64,000 nucleotides of DNA from Gimesia maris (GTDB lineage: Bacteria > Planctomycetota > Planctomycetia > Planctomycetales > Planctomycetaceae). Positions 37,670 to 46,621 of this stretch are shown here, in pieces (position 1 is the first letter of the stretch; each line of letters opens with the position of its first letter). Location: assembly GCF_008298035.1 (NCBI RefSeq), contig NZ_CP042910.1, positions 558,001 through 622,000 on the forward strand. Direction: 5' to 3'. The notes under the pieces are model-generated. The model ran no database searches, was not told the origin of the DNA, and worked only from the letters and a program-made list of their open reading frames with translations. The translations under genes and the position numbers were made by a program.

Positions 37670-39010
37670 TCAGTCGGAGAACTCTTCGGGAGGAATGGGA
37701 CTGCCATGCGGGTCCTGGTCGGTCTCGATTGTGTCCTCATTCAGCTTTTCACGTAACTGGCGATCGGTGAAATGTTCCAGTCGTTCGGCCTGCCTGTGAA
37801 TCGTTTCTGTGGACATGCCCGCGTGTTCGACCAGGTAGTGTTCCCAGAGACGATGTGAGCGAACCAGTTGACGTGCCTGGTCGCGACCTGTTTCTGTCAA
37901 CTTATAATAACCGTTTGTGCCTGTAATCTGTCCCCGACTGGCCAGATAATGGAGTGAGAGACTGGTTGATAAGGCGCGGGAGAACAGAATCTCGCGCAGA
38001 TAACCGGCATCAGGTTTACGGTCCGGGTCACGTTCTTCAATCCGATACATCAACGCGATGATGTCTTCTGCGAGAATCTTCCACGACAGGAACTGCCGCC
38101 GAATAAAAACGACCAGGATGCCATGCCGGGGACCAAGCAATGCCGCCAGCACAAACAGCAGACCTGCCGTGACTGCCATCATGCCGGCAGTTGAAGTACT
38201 TCCATAACCAAACCAGTGGGGCACGGTAATGGCGCTGATGTGCCCCGTGATGGCTGCGATGATTGCCAGGATGACACTGAGGACGATCATCCGCCCCAGT
38301 CGATCCGTGAGCATGTACGCAGCAGCGGGCGGCACTACAAACATGGCCACTACAAGAATATTGCCGACCGTCTCGAAACTGGCGACCGCTGTGATGGCAA
38401 CCAGTGTCATCAGGGTATAATGAATCAGCGTGGCATTAAATCCCGTGGTCGTTGCGAGCGCCGGATCGAATGAACTGAGTTTGAGTTCTTTGAGAAAGCA
38501 GACCACAAACAGCAGGTTGATCAACAGGACGATGGAGAGCACGGCGACAACGCGGGGGATTTCCCAGCCTGCAACCAGGACCGTATCGAGGGGCGTCAGT
38601 TCGATTGCTCCATAGAGTACACAGCCGGGATCCAGGTCAACATGATCCGCAGCCTGAACAATCATGACCAGCCCCAACGCGAACAGGGACGTGAAGACCA
38701 CTCCCATGGAAGCGCCTTCGTCCACTTTACCAAAGCTGCGAATCCACTCCGTGAACAGTGCCGTTAAAATACCAGCGATGACCGCACCCACAAACATGGG
38801 CAGACTGCTGCGGCTGTCGCTGATAAAAAAAGCAGCAGCGAGTCCGGGCAGAATTGCATGGGTGATCGCATCTCCCAACATGCTCATTTTTCGCAGGACC
38901 AGAAAGTTCCCCAGCAGGGCCGTTGCGACAGAGCATAGAATTCCCGCGACAATGATCCAGCCGTCCAGATACCAGCTCCACTGGCTCAATGCTTCTCTCA
39001 GAACATTCAT
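37670..39010 (-). CDS. Metal ABC transporter permease fused to a DtxR/MntR-type domain
   Basis: An ABC-3 permease (about residues 15-300, eight or so membrane segments, with GDAITHAILPGLAAAFF and ETVGNILVVAMFVVPPAAAYML) continues into a cytoplasmic winged-helix and dimerisation domain like DtxR/MntR. In that tail, SHRLWEHYL (H386) and AERLEH (E409, E412, H413) match the MntR ligands H77, E99, E102, H103, and DPHGSPIP matches its closing motif. The D8/E11 end of the site is not conserved (AEDIIA). It is the last gene of the operon, overlapping the preceding one by four bases, so translation is coupled. Confidence 0.9.
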   Translation of the reverse strand: MNVLREALSQWSWYLDGWIIVAGILCSVATALLGNFLVLRKMSMLGDAITHAILPGLAAAFFISDSRSSLPMFVGAVIAGILTALFTEWIRSFGKVDEGASMGVVFTSLFALGLVMIVQAADHVDLDPGCVLYGAIELTPLDTVLVAGWEIPRVVAVLSIVLLINLLFVVCFLKELKLSSFDPALATTTGFNATLIHYTLMTLVAITAVASFETVGNILVVAMFVVPPAAAYMLTDRLGRMIVLSVILAIIAAITGHISAITVPHWFGYGSTSTAGMMAVTAGLLFVLAALLGPRHGILVVFIRRQFLSWKILAEDIIALMYRIEERDPDRKPDAGYLREILFSRALSTSLSLHYLASRGQITGTNGYYKLTETGRDQARQLVRSHRLWEHYLVEHAGMSTETIHRQAERLEHFTDRQLREKLNEDTIETDQDPHGSPIPPEEFSD

Positions 39011-40512
39011 GAACCAGGCCTCCGGGAATCGGGGGCAGACGAATCGGAATTCCCCTGTTTGAGCTGGAGGGTATGAGGGCTGGGCAGGATGTCTGTGGAT
39101 GATTGCTGACTCAGTAATGTTTCCAGTTCAGATATGACTTCCGGTTCCAGTACATGTTCAATGGCATCAGCATCCCGATCGACTTTGCTGGAAGCAACGT
39201 CGGCATACGTGATGAGGTACAGTTCCCATAGTCGATGCTCATGAACGATCCGTGCGGCTTCAGTCAGTCCCAAAGGCGTCAGACGTATCTGGTTACCGTC
39301 TACTGTTTGAAGCAAGTCTTGCTGGCTGGCACGATGAATGATCGAGTGGAGGTCTGTCGGCAGCCAGCTGCGCATCTGGTAAAGGTCTTTGATGGGAACG
39401 AGTTGGTTCGTCTGATCCGTCAGTAAATTATGTGCTTCCAGGTATTCATAGATGCTGCGCAACAGGTGTTGTCGATCGACTTTTCTATTAAGCTGATAGC
39501 GTCTGAGCTTGCGGATCAGAATTCCCCGGGGAACGCCAAAAACCATACTGACCAGAAACATACTGGTAGCGACCAGCACAATCATCGCACCGGAAGGAAG
39601 ATTCGGGAAAATGGCACTCATGGCGGAGCCAACCATCCCACTGAGCGCTCCGAGGATTGTGGCAACGAAAGACAGGTAAAATATCTTTTCTGTCCAGAAC
39701 CGGGCGGCAGCAGGCGGAATGACCAGGAGCGAAATCATCAGAATCAATCCGACTGCCTGCAGACCGATGATCGTGACGACGACTACCAGTCCCATCAGGA
39801 TCATGTCGAGCAACACGACGGGAAAGCCACGCGAGTGGGCAAAACCTTCGTCGAAACAGAGCAGTGTGAGTTCTTTATACAGGAAGATGGAAATCAGCAT
39901 ACAGGTCAGTCCAGCACTGCCGATCAACCAGGCGTCGCTGGCGACCATGGATGCGGTCTTACCGTAAATAAATGATTCCAGGCCCGCCGCATGCCCCGTC
40001 TGCATCTGCTGGACGATTCCCAGTAAGGCGACTCCCGCTCCAAAAAAAACGCTGAGTACAATCCCCAGGGCGGCGTCTTCTTTTAAGCGGGTGAGATTTC
40101 GAATCATCAGAATGGATGCAATTCCCAGCAGTCCGCTGATCGCTGCTCCCGACAGCAGCACAGGCAATGTTTTGCCATTCATGCCAAATGAGGTCGCGAG
40201 AATGAAAGCAAGTGCGATGCCGGGCAGAGTGGCATGACTTAACGCATCACCCATCAGCGCCCGTTTTCTGAGCAGGGCAAAACTGCCGATCATGCCGGCT
40301 GACATGCCGAGTAACGTCGTCCCCAGGATGACGATGCGCGTGTTATAGTCTTCTAAAAAGAAAACACGTTTCCAGTCTTTCCATTCAGGAATGGAAATGC
40401 TGCGGTCTGTAATGGATCTCTGTGAACCAGGTGAGTTCGCACCGTTGGCTGCGAGCAGCGGAGCATAAGGGCAAAGACTCATCAGCAGAAATACAATTAC
40501 AAACAGTCTCAT
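39007..40512 (-). CDS. Metal ABC transporter permease with signal-like N-terminus and DtxR/MntR-type tail
   Basis: Second ABC-3 permease of the operon, 501 residues. It begins with a signal-peptide-like segment (residues 1-22) and a short Ser/Arg-rich stretch before the membrane domain (about 58-335, with ALMGDALSHATLPGIALAFI and AVGLILMISLLVIPPAAARFW). The cytoplasmic tail again resembles DtxR/MntR: IRLTPLGLTEAARIVHEHRLWELYL (H426) and ADAIEH (D449, E452, H453), aligned with H77, E99, E102, H103 except Asp for the first Glu. The two permeases probably form a heterodimer, which would bring their tails together. Overlaps both neighbours by four bases. Confidence 0.9.
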   Translation of the reverse strand: MRLFVIVFLLMSLCPYAPLLAANGANSPGSQRSITDRSISIPEWKDWKRVFFLEDYNTRIVILGTTLLGMSAGMIGSFALLRKRALMGDALSHATLPGIALAFILATSFGMNGKTLPVLLSGAAISGLLGIASILMIRNLTRLKEDAALGIVLSVFFGAGVALLGIVQQMQTGHAAGLESFIYGKTASMVASDAWLIGSAGLTCMLISIFLYKELTLLCFDEGFAHSRGFPVVLLDMILMGLVVVVTIIGLQAVGLILMISLLVIPPAAARFWTEKIFYLSFVATILGALSGMVGSAMSAIFPNLPSGAMIVLVATSMFLVSMVFGVPRGILIRKLRRYQLNRKVDRQHLLRSIYEYLEAHNLLTDQTNQLVPIKDLYQMRSWLPTDLHSIIHRASQQDLLQTVDGNQIRLTPLGLTEAARIVHEHRLWELYLITYADVASSKVDRDADAIEHVLEPEVISELETLLSQQSSTDILPSPHTLQLKQGNSDSSAPDSRRPGS

Positions 40513-41324
40513 AAAGACTGCTCCCGGCGGCGCATGGTTTCGGTCGCTTCTTCGAGCAGGGTCAGACGGCCGCCATACGTTTTCTGCAGATTTTCGGGTG
40601 TGAAAACATCCGCGGTCAAGCCATGATCAATTACGCGCATATTCAGCAGGATGACATAATCAAAATACTCGGGAACGGTCTGCAGATCATGATGGATCAC
40701 CAGGGCCGTTTTGCCGGCTTGTTTCATTTCCTGCAGAATCTGGACGATGGCTTTCTCCGTGGCCGCATCGACGGCAGCGAATGGTTCATCCATCAGGTAG
40801 AGATCGGCGTTTTGCACCAGGGCGCGGGCCAGAAAGGTTCGCTGTTGCTGTCCGCCTGACAGCTGGCTGATCTGGCGGCGGGCATAGTCGGCAATTCCTA
40901 CACGATCCAAAGCTTCCAGCGCACGATCTTTGTGTTTCCTGCGAACAGGCAGGCACCAGCCGATTTCTTTATAGAGTCCCATGGTGACCACATCCAGGGC
41001 ATCCACGGGAAAATCCCAGTCGACACTTTCCCGCTGGGGGACATAGCCTACGCGATGCCGATTTTTCTGATAAGACTTGCCAAAGATCTGAACCCGTCCG
41101 GACGCTTTTGGGATCAGATCCATCATGGCTTTGAGCAGAGTGCTTTTCCCTGCGCCATTCGGCCCGATGATTCCAATCAGCTTTCCCGGAGGAATATCAA
41201 AGCTGACGTCCCAGATCACCGGTTTGCGGTGGTATGCAACGGTGAGGTCATATACAGAGAGCGGTATCTCGGCAGCTGACGCATCATTTTGCCGATCTGG
41301 TAATGGACTCTCGCTGATATTCAT
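40509..41324 (-). CDS. Metal ABC transporter ATP-binding protein
   Basis: The 271-residue ATPase that powers the metal importer, on the cytoplasmic face. Walker A is GIIGPNGAGKSTLL, the Q-loop lies in VGYVPQRESVDWDFPV, the signature is QLSGGQQQRTFLARAL, Walker B is ADLYLMDEPFAAVD, and the H-loop histidine is in LVIHHDLQTV. The Q-loop sequence VPQRxxVDWDFP is typical of the Mn/Zn/Fe (MntA, TroB, SitB) group. It overlaps the downstream permease by four bases and lies 81 bases after the binding-protein gene. No fused domain is present here. Confidence 0.94.
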   Translation of the reverse strand: MNISESPLPDRQNDASAAEIPLSVYDLTVAYHRKPVIWDVSFDIPPGKLIGIIGPNGAGKSTLLKAMMDLIPKASGRVQIFGKSYQKNRHRVGYVPQRESVDWDFPVDALDVVTMGLYKEIGWCLPVRRKHKDRALEALDRVGIADYARRQISQLSGGQQQRTFLARALVQNADLYLMDEPFAAVDAATEKAIVQILQEMKQAGKTALVIHHDLQTVPEYFDYVILLNMRVIDHGLTADVFTPENLQKTYGGRLTLLEEATETMRRREQSL

Positions 41325-41405
41325 GAGCTTAAATTTATTTCATTGATTGAATGATTGAAGTGAAAATGGTTCAAGACAATCGGGAAGTGAGCAGCTTGAG
41401 TTGAA

Positions 41406-42389
41406 TCACGGAGTGAGTTTGCCCTGCATGCCTTTTTCCGGGGCGGTGCCGCCCAGTGCCCGGGCAACGATTGTGAAATTATGGTCGAGCATTCCCATGT
41501 AACTCCCTTCATAGCTGCCTGCTTCTCCCATGGCATCAGAAAACAGTTCGCCGCCAATCACTATTTCATGTCCTTGTGCTTTGGCACCATCGATTAACGC
41601 GGTGATGTTCTTTTTGGAAACACTACTCTCCACAAAGACGGCTTTCACATTTTTGGCGACCAGTAGATCCACGAGTTCATTAATGCGTTTCAAACCGGCT
41701 TCTGATTCAGTCGAAATTCCCTGGACTCCCAGCACTTCCAGTCCATACGCGCGCCCAAAATAATTAAAGGCATCGTGTGACGTGATTAATATGCGACTGT
41801 TTTCCGGGATCGACTTTATCGTTTTAAGCCCATACTCATGCAGAGTTTTGAGTTGCTGTTTATATTCGTCGGCGTTTTTCTGATAGACTTCAGCATGACG
41901 GGGGTCATACTGGCTCAATGCATCTTTCACTGCATCAACGCATAGCGACCAGGTCGCGACATCCATCCAGACGTGGGGGTCGTAGTGTCCGTTAAAATCG
42001 TCGGGCTCCAGTAGTGATTTCGGATCGATCAGTTCGGTGACAGCGAAGACTGGCTTGGTACGCGCGACCTTGATCAGGGTATCAGCCATTTTGCCTTCCA
42101 GCATCAAGCCGGAATAGAAGACCATGTCGGAGTTCATGATGGTCTGTACATCGTCACGGCTGGCTTTGTGCATGTGGGGGTCGACACCCGATCCCATGAT
42201 TTGCGTTACGTCTACATATTCGCGTCCTACATTCTTGACGAGATCGGCGACCATGCCGACCGTCGCGGCTACCGGAATTGGATAGTTCAACTGCTCCTGG
42301 TCAGGAGATTTTTCGGGAACCGAAGCCTGTTCGGACTGACAGCCTGCCAGCAGGCACAATATAAGATTGAAAGCGAGAAGCTTTCGCAT
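41406..42389 (-). CDS. Metal ABC transporter substrate-binding lipoprotein, TroA/PsaA-like
   Basis: Captures the metal outside the inner membrane. It has a lipoprotein signal (lipobox LAGC) and the cluster A-I binding-protein fold. Expected ligands are visible: His in GVDPHMHKASRDD, His in HYDPHVWMD, Glu in AVFVESSVSKK and Asp in GGELFSDAMGE, a His-His-Glu-Asp set seen in manganese/iron binders such as PsaA and MntC. The His-rich loop typical of zinc-specific ZnuA is absent. Both points favour manganese, but specificity is inference. First gene of the operon, below a strong promoter with a palindromic operator. Confidence 0.9.
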   Translation of the reverse strand: MRKLLAFNLILCLLAGCQSEQASVPEKSPDQEQLNYPIPVAATVGMVADLVKNVGREYVDVTQIMGSGVDPHMHKASRDDVQTIMNSDMVFYSGLMLEGKMADTLIKVARTKPVFAVTELIDPKSLLEPDDFNGHYDPHVWMDVATWSLCVDAVKDALSQYDPRHAEVYQKNADEYKQQLKTLHEYGLKTIKSIPENSRILITSHDAFNYFGRAYGLEVLGVQGISTESEAGLKRINELVDLLVAKNVKAVFVESSVSKKNITALIDGAKAQGHEIVIGGELFSDAMGEAGSYEGSYMGMLDHNFTIVARALGGTAPEKGMQGKLTP

Positions 42390-42429
42390 TGATTAACTCC
42401 AGGAACGGGTTGGGTGTAAAGCGCCTGTT

Positions 42430-42451
42430 AAATGTAGCCTTGGCTACATTT
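42430..42451. promoter_or_regulatory. Candidate MntR/DtxR-type operator of the metal transporter operon
   Basis: A perfect palindrome of two 10-base arms, AAATGTAGCC (42430-42439) and GGCTACATTT (42442-42451), with a 2-base TT spacer. The core TAGC-N4-GCTA equals that of the E. coli MntR box as I recall it. It lies 41 bases before the first gene's ATG and covers the expected transcription start, the right place for a repressor. Confidence 0.75.
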
Positions 42452-42457
42452 GTTTTT

Positions 42458-42485
42458 ATTTTAACAGAGTCCGTGATTGTGTCAA
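42458..42485 (-). promoter_or_regulatory. Near-consensus sigma-70 promoter of the metal transporter operon
   Basis: On the minus strand TTGACA (42480-42485) is followed after 16 bases by TAAAAT (42458-42463). The -35 is a perfect consensus match and the -10 differs at one position. The expected start falls near 42451, at the edge of the palindrome 42430-42451. Confidence 0.75.
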
Positions 42486-42506
42486 CTCCAGTGAGAAGCG
42501 CCGTGC

Positions 42507-45278
42507 TCAGGGTTTCAGGTGGCGGTCAAAGAAACCGATGACGGCAGGTCTGAGATCCTGCTGGCTGGGTTGCAGGTGGAAGCTGTGTGGCGCCCCCTCA
42601 ATAATCAACAGTTCAGAGGGCATCTTCTCTTTCTCCAAGGCTGCCTGCAGCAGTTGTGACTGTTCCAGTGGAACGGTTGTATCCTTTGTGCCATGCAAAA
42701 TCAGGAAGGGAGGATCGTCTTTTGTGAGATGAGAAACGGCAGAAGCCTGTTGGCTGAGTGCTTTCTCTTCTTGCGTGAACGAGTCCAGCAGGTCGCGAGA
42801 TTTTGCCAGGGTAATCAGGTCATGTGCACCATACATGGGAACGACGGCTTGAATGCGAGTTGAAAAATCGGCATAGGGTCCTTGCGGATCGAGTGCGGGA
42901 TCATCGCCGGTTACGGCGAGCATGGCAACCAGGTGACCTCCCGCCGAGCCTCCAATGGCGCCGATATGGTCGGGATCAATCTGATACTGTTTTGCATGTT
43001 TTCTTAAATAGCGGACAGCGGTTTTGCAGTCCTGCAGATGACCGGGCCAGACCTGTCTGAGGTTATCGGTAAACCGGGAGTGCCGTTTCGCAAGCTGATA
43101 ATTAATACTGGCGCAGACATAACCGGCTTTCGCCAGATTGTTTCCGATATTCAACTCGCGGCGGGCTGCTTTATCACCACCGTGCCAGCCACCGCCGTGA
43201 ATGATCACAACAGCGGGATAAGGGCCGCTCTGAAATTGTGGATCGGGCAGATACAGGTCCAGCTTTTCGCTGCGTCCTTCGCCCAGGTAATCGAGGTCTT
43301 TTTTCACTTGCACCTGCGACAGTTCCTGTTTGACGCGTTCGCTGGGATCAATGAATTTTACATTCTCTTTTCCAGCCAAAGCGACCAGGTTTTTGATATC
43401 GAACTGCTTCAGCAATCCAAAGCAGAAGAGCTCCGGCGCCTGATTGACAGATTGATCCTGTTCAATGATTTCTTTCAGAGAACCTAATGAGCCTTGCAAC
43501 TGCACGCTGGAAAAGGCCTCCGGATTGATGGCCGCTGATACGAGTGTGAACAGACTGCTGCGGGGACCGACTGACTGAATCTTGACAGACGTCTGCTTTT
43601 TCTGGTCACGTAACCAGTGCGCAATCGATGTTAACTGGCTGGCCTGGATACCCAGTGGACGTTCTCCGACAGCGGCGACCAGTAGACCGTACAGAAAGTC
43701 GCGTTGACTGATTTTCGATTCACCGAAGTAGAAGGGGTCCACTGCCAGGACGGTTTCTCCCTGTGCGAGCAACTTCTGAACCTGTTCTGCCAGGCTTTTA
43801 CGACCTGCATCTGCTACCAGGATCGTCGTGGATTCAGAATCGCCGTTGGAGAATTCGACAGCAGGGACCGTCCAGTTTTGATCGATTTTCAGTTTCCAGA
43901 ATGTGACGGTTGTTTTGCCTGTTGTTGTCTGGCTGGATTGTAATGCCTTGAGTGGTGTGTCTGCGGATTTGAAGTGCACGACCTGCTTGAGTGCAGCGCG
44001 CTGTTTTTCAGGAGTGCTTTTCCTACGTCGCGGCAGATTCTGGCTGAGCTTGAGAGCCAGTGTATGAAAGTCGGCATTGTTTTCAGGCAACTCTACATTG
44101 AGTTCCTCTGCTGTTTTGAGTTCGGCCTTACATTCCATTTCCTTGACCGGTAAAGGTTTGCCCGGTTCCGAAAAGTGAGCCGACAGCATGCGGTAGAGGG
44201 CCTCGCGATTGTCTTTCAGAAAGTTGTGATCGCCGGGATCATCGTTGACGTGCTTCTGCAGATTCGTTTCTTTGTCGTAGAGTTTAAAGATCGGGAAAGC
44301 GGCTTTTAACAGCGGCGGTTGGGCATAACCGGATTCAAAGCAGCAGTTGTCTTTAGAGTTGTTTGTGAGCAGGGTGGGGCGGGGTGCCCGCATCGCTGTC
44401 AAATGTGTGTAGTCGGCATAGACGGCCAGATCGTTGGGAGTCTGTTCGGAGTCCCCCAGATCTTTTGTGTGATAAACGCGCGTCAGGTAGCTGGAGTATC
44501 CGGCAACCGGGTTGGAAAGAGTGACCCGTTCGTCGAGCGAACTGATGAAGATGGTCTGCCAGCCACCGCCTGAAAGACCGGCGACCGCGACGCGCTTCGG
44601 GTCTGCATGGGGGTGTGATAAGAGTACATCAAGGCCTCGTTTCATCGACAGATAAAAGGGCGCCAGTCCACTCGTACCACACAGATCCAGTTGATTCATT
44701 TTGTAATGGGTGAAACCGGAAACGTTCAACTGGCCCATGCCCAGCCATTCGATGTTGAGTGCCAGCATGCCTCGCTTCGCCTGGTTAATACAGCGTACCT
44801 GCTTGTAGTCGGCGGCTTTCCCATTGCGGTCGTGTCCATTCACATTCATGACAACGGGGACTTTACCTGTCAGGTTGTTGGGAATGTACAACAGCGCGGG
44901 CACCCATAAGCCGGGCAGTGCTTCAAAGCGTAATTTCTGGATTTTATATTCAGGACCGCCTGCGATCGTTTCGAGCCAGTCGACTTTCAGTTTCGAGTCC
45001 CGCCATTTTGCGGCTTCACCACGATAGACGACTTTATTCAACACGTTGCTGCGAACTTGCGATATATATTTTTCCCACTCCTCAACCGTACTGATTTCCG
45101 GCATTCCGGGAACCCGCGGTGCAATGAAGGCCTGCACTTCTTTCCAGGGAAGATCTTTTTCCAGAACGGGCTGAGACAACAGGCTCTTCAAATCAGGTTC
45201 TGCTGCCTGTGAGAGGGGGGCTCCCGTCAGGAACAAACAGGAGAACAAAAGAGTGGCACGGACAGACTGCGTAAGCAT
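42507..45278 (-). CDS. Exported tandem alpha/beta hydrolase (two esterase domains)
   Basis: A 923-residue protein with a signal peptide (residues 1-26). The N-terminal half resembles acetyl-xylan-esterase-like planctomycete hydrolases: NGHDRNGKAADY, then the nucleophile elbow VAVAGLSGGGW (Ser236). The linker region (about 380-640) looks like a second, degenerate hydrolase-like stretch without an obvious triad. The C-terminal 250 residues are a complete BD-FAE/lipase-type domain: oxyanion HGGGWHGGDKAARRE, elbow GAIGGSAGGHL (Ser778), acid HGTKDTTVP (Asp866) and GAPHSFHL (His898). Two active esterases on one chain suggest deacetylation or deferuloylation of plant or algal polymers; that is inference. 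Confidence 0.82.
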   Translation of the reverse strand: MLTQSVRATLLFSCLFLTGAPLSQAAEPDLKSLLSQPVLEKDLPWKEVQAFIAPRVPGMPEISTVEEWEKYISQVRSNVLNKVVYRGEAAKWRDSKLKVDWLETIAGGPEYKIQKLRFEALPGLWVPALLYIPNNLTGKVPVVMNVNGHDRNGKAADYKQVRCINQAKRGMLALNIEWLGMGQLNVSGFTHYKMNQLDLCGTSGLAPFYLSMKRGLDVLLSHPHADPKRVAVAGLSGGGWQTIFISSLDERVTLSNPVAGYSSYLTRVYHTKDLGDSEQTPNDLAVYADYTHLTAMRAPRPTLLTNNSKDNCCFESGYAQPPLLKAAFPIFKLYDKETNLQKHVNDDPGDHNFLKDNREALYRMLSAHFSEPGKPLPVKEMECKAELKTAEELNVELPENNADFHTLALKLSQNLPRRRKSTPEKQRAALKQVVHFKSADTPLKALQSSQTTTGKTTVTFWKLKIDQNWTVPAVEFSNGDSESTTILVADAGRKSLAEQVQKLLAQGETVLAVDPFYFGESKISQRDFLYGLLVAAVGERPLGIQASQLTSIAHWLRDQKKQTSVKIQSVGPRSSLFTLVSAAINPEAFSSVQLQGSLGSLKEIIEQDQSVNQAPELFCFGLLKQFDIKNLVALAGKENVKFIDPSERVKQELSQVQVKKDLDYLGEGRSEKLDLYLPDPQFQSGPYPAVVIIHGGGWHGGDKAARRELNIGNNLAKAGYVCASINYQLAKRHSRFTDNLRQVWPGHLQDCKTAVRYLRKHAKQYQIDPDHIGAIGGSAGGHLVAMLAVTGDDPALDPQGPYADFSTRIQAVVPMYGAHDLITLAKSRDLLDSFTQEEKALSQQASAVSHLTKDDPPFLILHGTKDTTVPLEQSQLLQAALEKEKMPSELLIIEGAPHSFHLQPSQQDLRPAVIGFFDRHLKP

Positions 45279-45508
45279 AGTTGTATCTCCCGGTGGATGC
45301 AGGCGGGGGTGATTCGAGGCTGTTCAAAGTCTTCAGAGATTCCAAATCGAATGGAGAGACAGGCACAGTTCCACTCCATCCCGATCTGATTTCGCTCTGC
45401 TGACATCTTTTTATTTTGCGAGATGGACCCAGTCAGCACAAGTTGGTTAATAAAATTAAAGAATGTCTGGTCACAAAAAGGTGCGTGTCAGAATGCCATT
45501 TGGTGGCT

Positions 45509-46333
45509 TTATTTACCTTGACCCAGTTCAATGGAGCGACTGGTTGCTGCGCTGACTGCGTTCATCAGGCTGTTTCTTAAGCCACCTGCTTCGAGTGCAT
45601 GGATCCCTGCGATTGTGGTTCCGCCGGGACTGGTCACCGCGTCTTTGAGTGTGCCTGGATGTTCGCCTGTCTGCAGGACCATCTCGGCTGCTCCTTTGAC
45701 GGTCTGAGCTGCCAGTTGCGTGGCGATCTGCCGTGGCAGACCCACGCGGACGCCGCCATCGCTGAGGGCTTCAATTACCTGGTAGATGTAGGCGGGGCCG
45801 CTGCCAGACAAGCCGGTGACCGCGTCAAGCTGTGACTCGGGGACTTCAAACGCGATACCGACCGTGGAAAGTAAGGACTCCACCAGAGTCGCATCTTCAG
45901 TGGATGCCTGTCCGCCCCGCGCGAAGGCGGAGGCACCCTGTTTGACCAGGCAGGGAGTGTTCGGCATCACGCGGATCATGCGGGTGAATTCTCCCAGGGT
46001 GTCCAGGAAGAGTGACAGCGGGCAGCCGGCAGCAATGGAGATCAGGAGATGCTGGCTGGTGACAGAGGATTTGATTTCCTGCAGCACGTCGGGAATCTGC
46101 TGGGGTTTGACTGAGAGGATGATGATCTCTGCCTGTTCCATGACCTGCTGATTTGATGAAACTGACCGTGCACCAGTCTCCTGGGCGAACTTTTCACTGG
46201 CGGCTTCATAAGTGTCGCTGGCACAGACGTGGTCTTTTGTTGTGAATCCGGATGAAATTAATCCTCCTGCAAGAGCGGTTGCCATACGACCAGCTCCGAT
46301 GAAGCCGACTTTGGAGAGGCTCTGTTTTGTCAT
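45509..46333 (-). CDS. proC: Pyrroline-5-carboxylate reductase
   Basis: Last step of proline synthesis, NADPH-dependent reduction of pyrroline-5-carboxylate. The Rossmann start VGFIGAGRMATALAGGLI, the IILSVKPQQIPDVL strand, MPNTPCLVKQGASAFA, the dimer-domain signature VTGLSGSGPAYIYQVIEALSDGGVRVGLPR and TSPGGTTIAGIHALEAGGLRNSLMNAV are all typical. Length (274) is normal. It is transcribed away from mqnA across a 230-base gap, and no other proline genes are adjacent. Confidence 0.95.
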   Translation of the reverse strand: MTKQSLSKVGFIGAGRMATALAGGLISSGFTTKDHVCASDTYEAASEKFAQETGARSVSSNQQVMEQAEIIILSVKPQQIPDVLQEIKSSVTSQHLLISIAAGCPLSLFLDTLGEFTRMIRVMPNTPCLVKQGASAFARGGQASTEDATLVESLLSTVGIAFEVPESQLDAVTGLSGSGPAYIYQVIEALSDGGVRVGLPRQIATQLAAQTVKGAAEMVLQTGEHPGTLKDAVTSPGGTTIAGIHALEAGGLRNSLMNAVSAATSRSIELGQGK

Positions 46334-46621
46334 GCTGATGCTGCTTTCTGCTGCCTGTAGTTGTGGTGATCACCTGCGGAAGGACGCCGAATTTGGTCTG
46401 TCCTTGAATTTTCAAGTGGATATTGCCTGATTGCGGGGGCATAAACTGCTAGAATACGATAATGTATGCCGAGTTACGTACGGAATTGTAACACCTACAG
46501 TCAGAATGTGCACCAGAGTGCGTTCTCTGGAAGATTTACCATAGTGTGAGCTGATTGCGAGATGAAGATTGCTGGCTATAATAAGTTGGACAAACCAAAC
46601 GGAAATGAAAGCCAAACGATA

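Noticed and set aside
37631-37694. Inverted TCCTCCCGA/TCGGGAGGA between the convergent ndh and permease genes
   Set aside because: The arms lie within or against coding ends, the loop is about 46 bases and no T-run follows, so I did not call a terminator.
39430-39975. Plus-strand open frame of 181 codons
   Set aside because: Antisense to the permease at 39007-40512; the translation is rich in His, Gln, Asn and Asp, as expected opposite membrane-protein codons.
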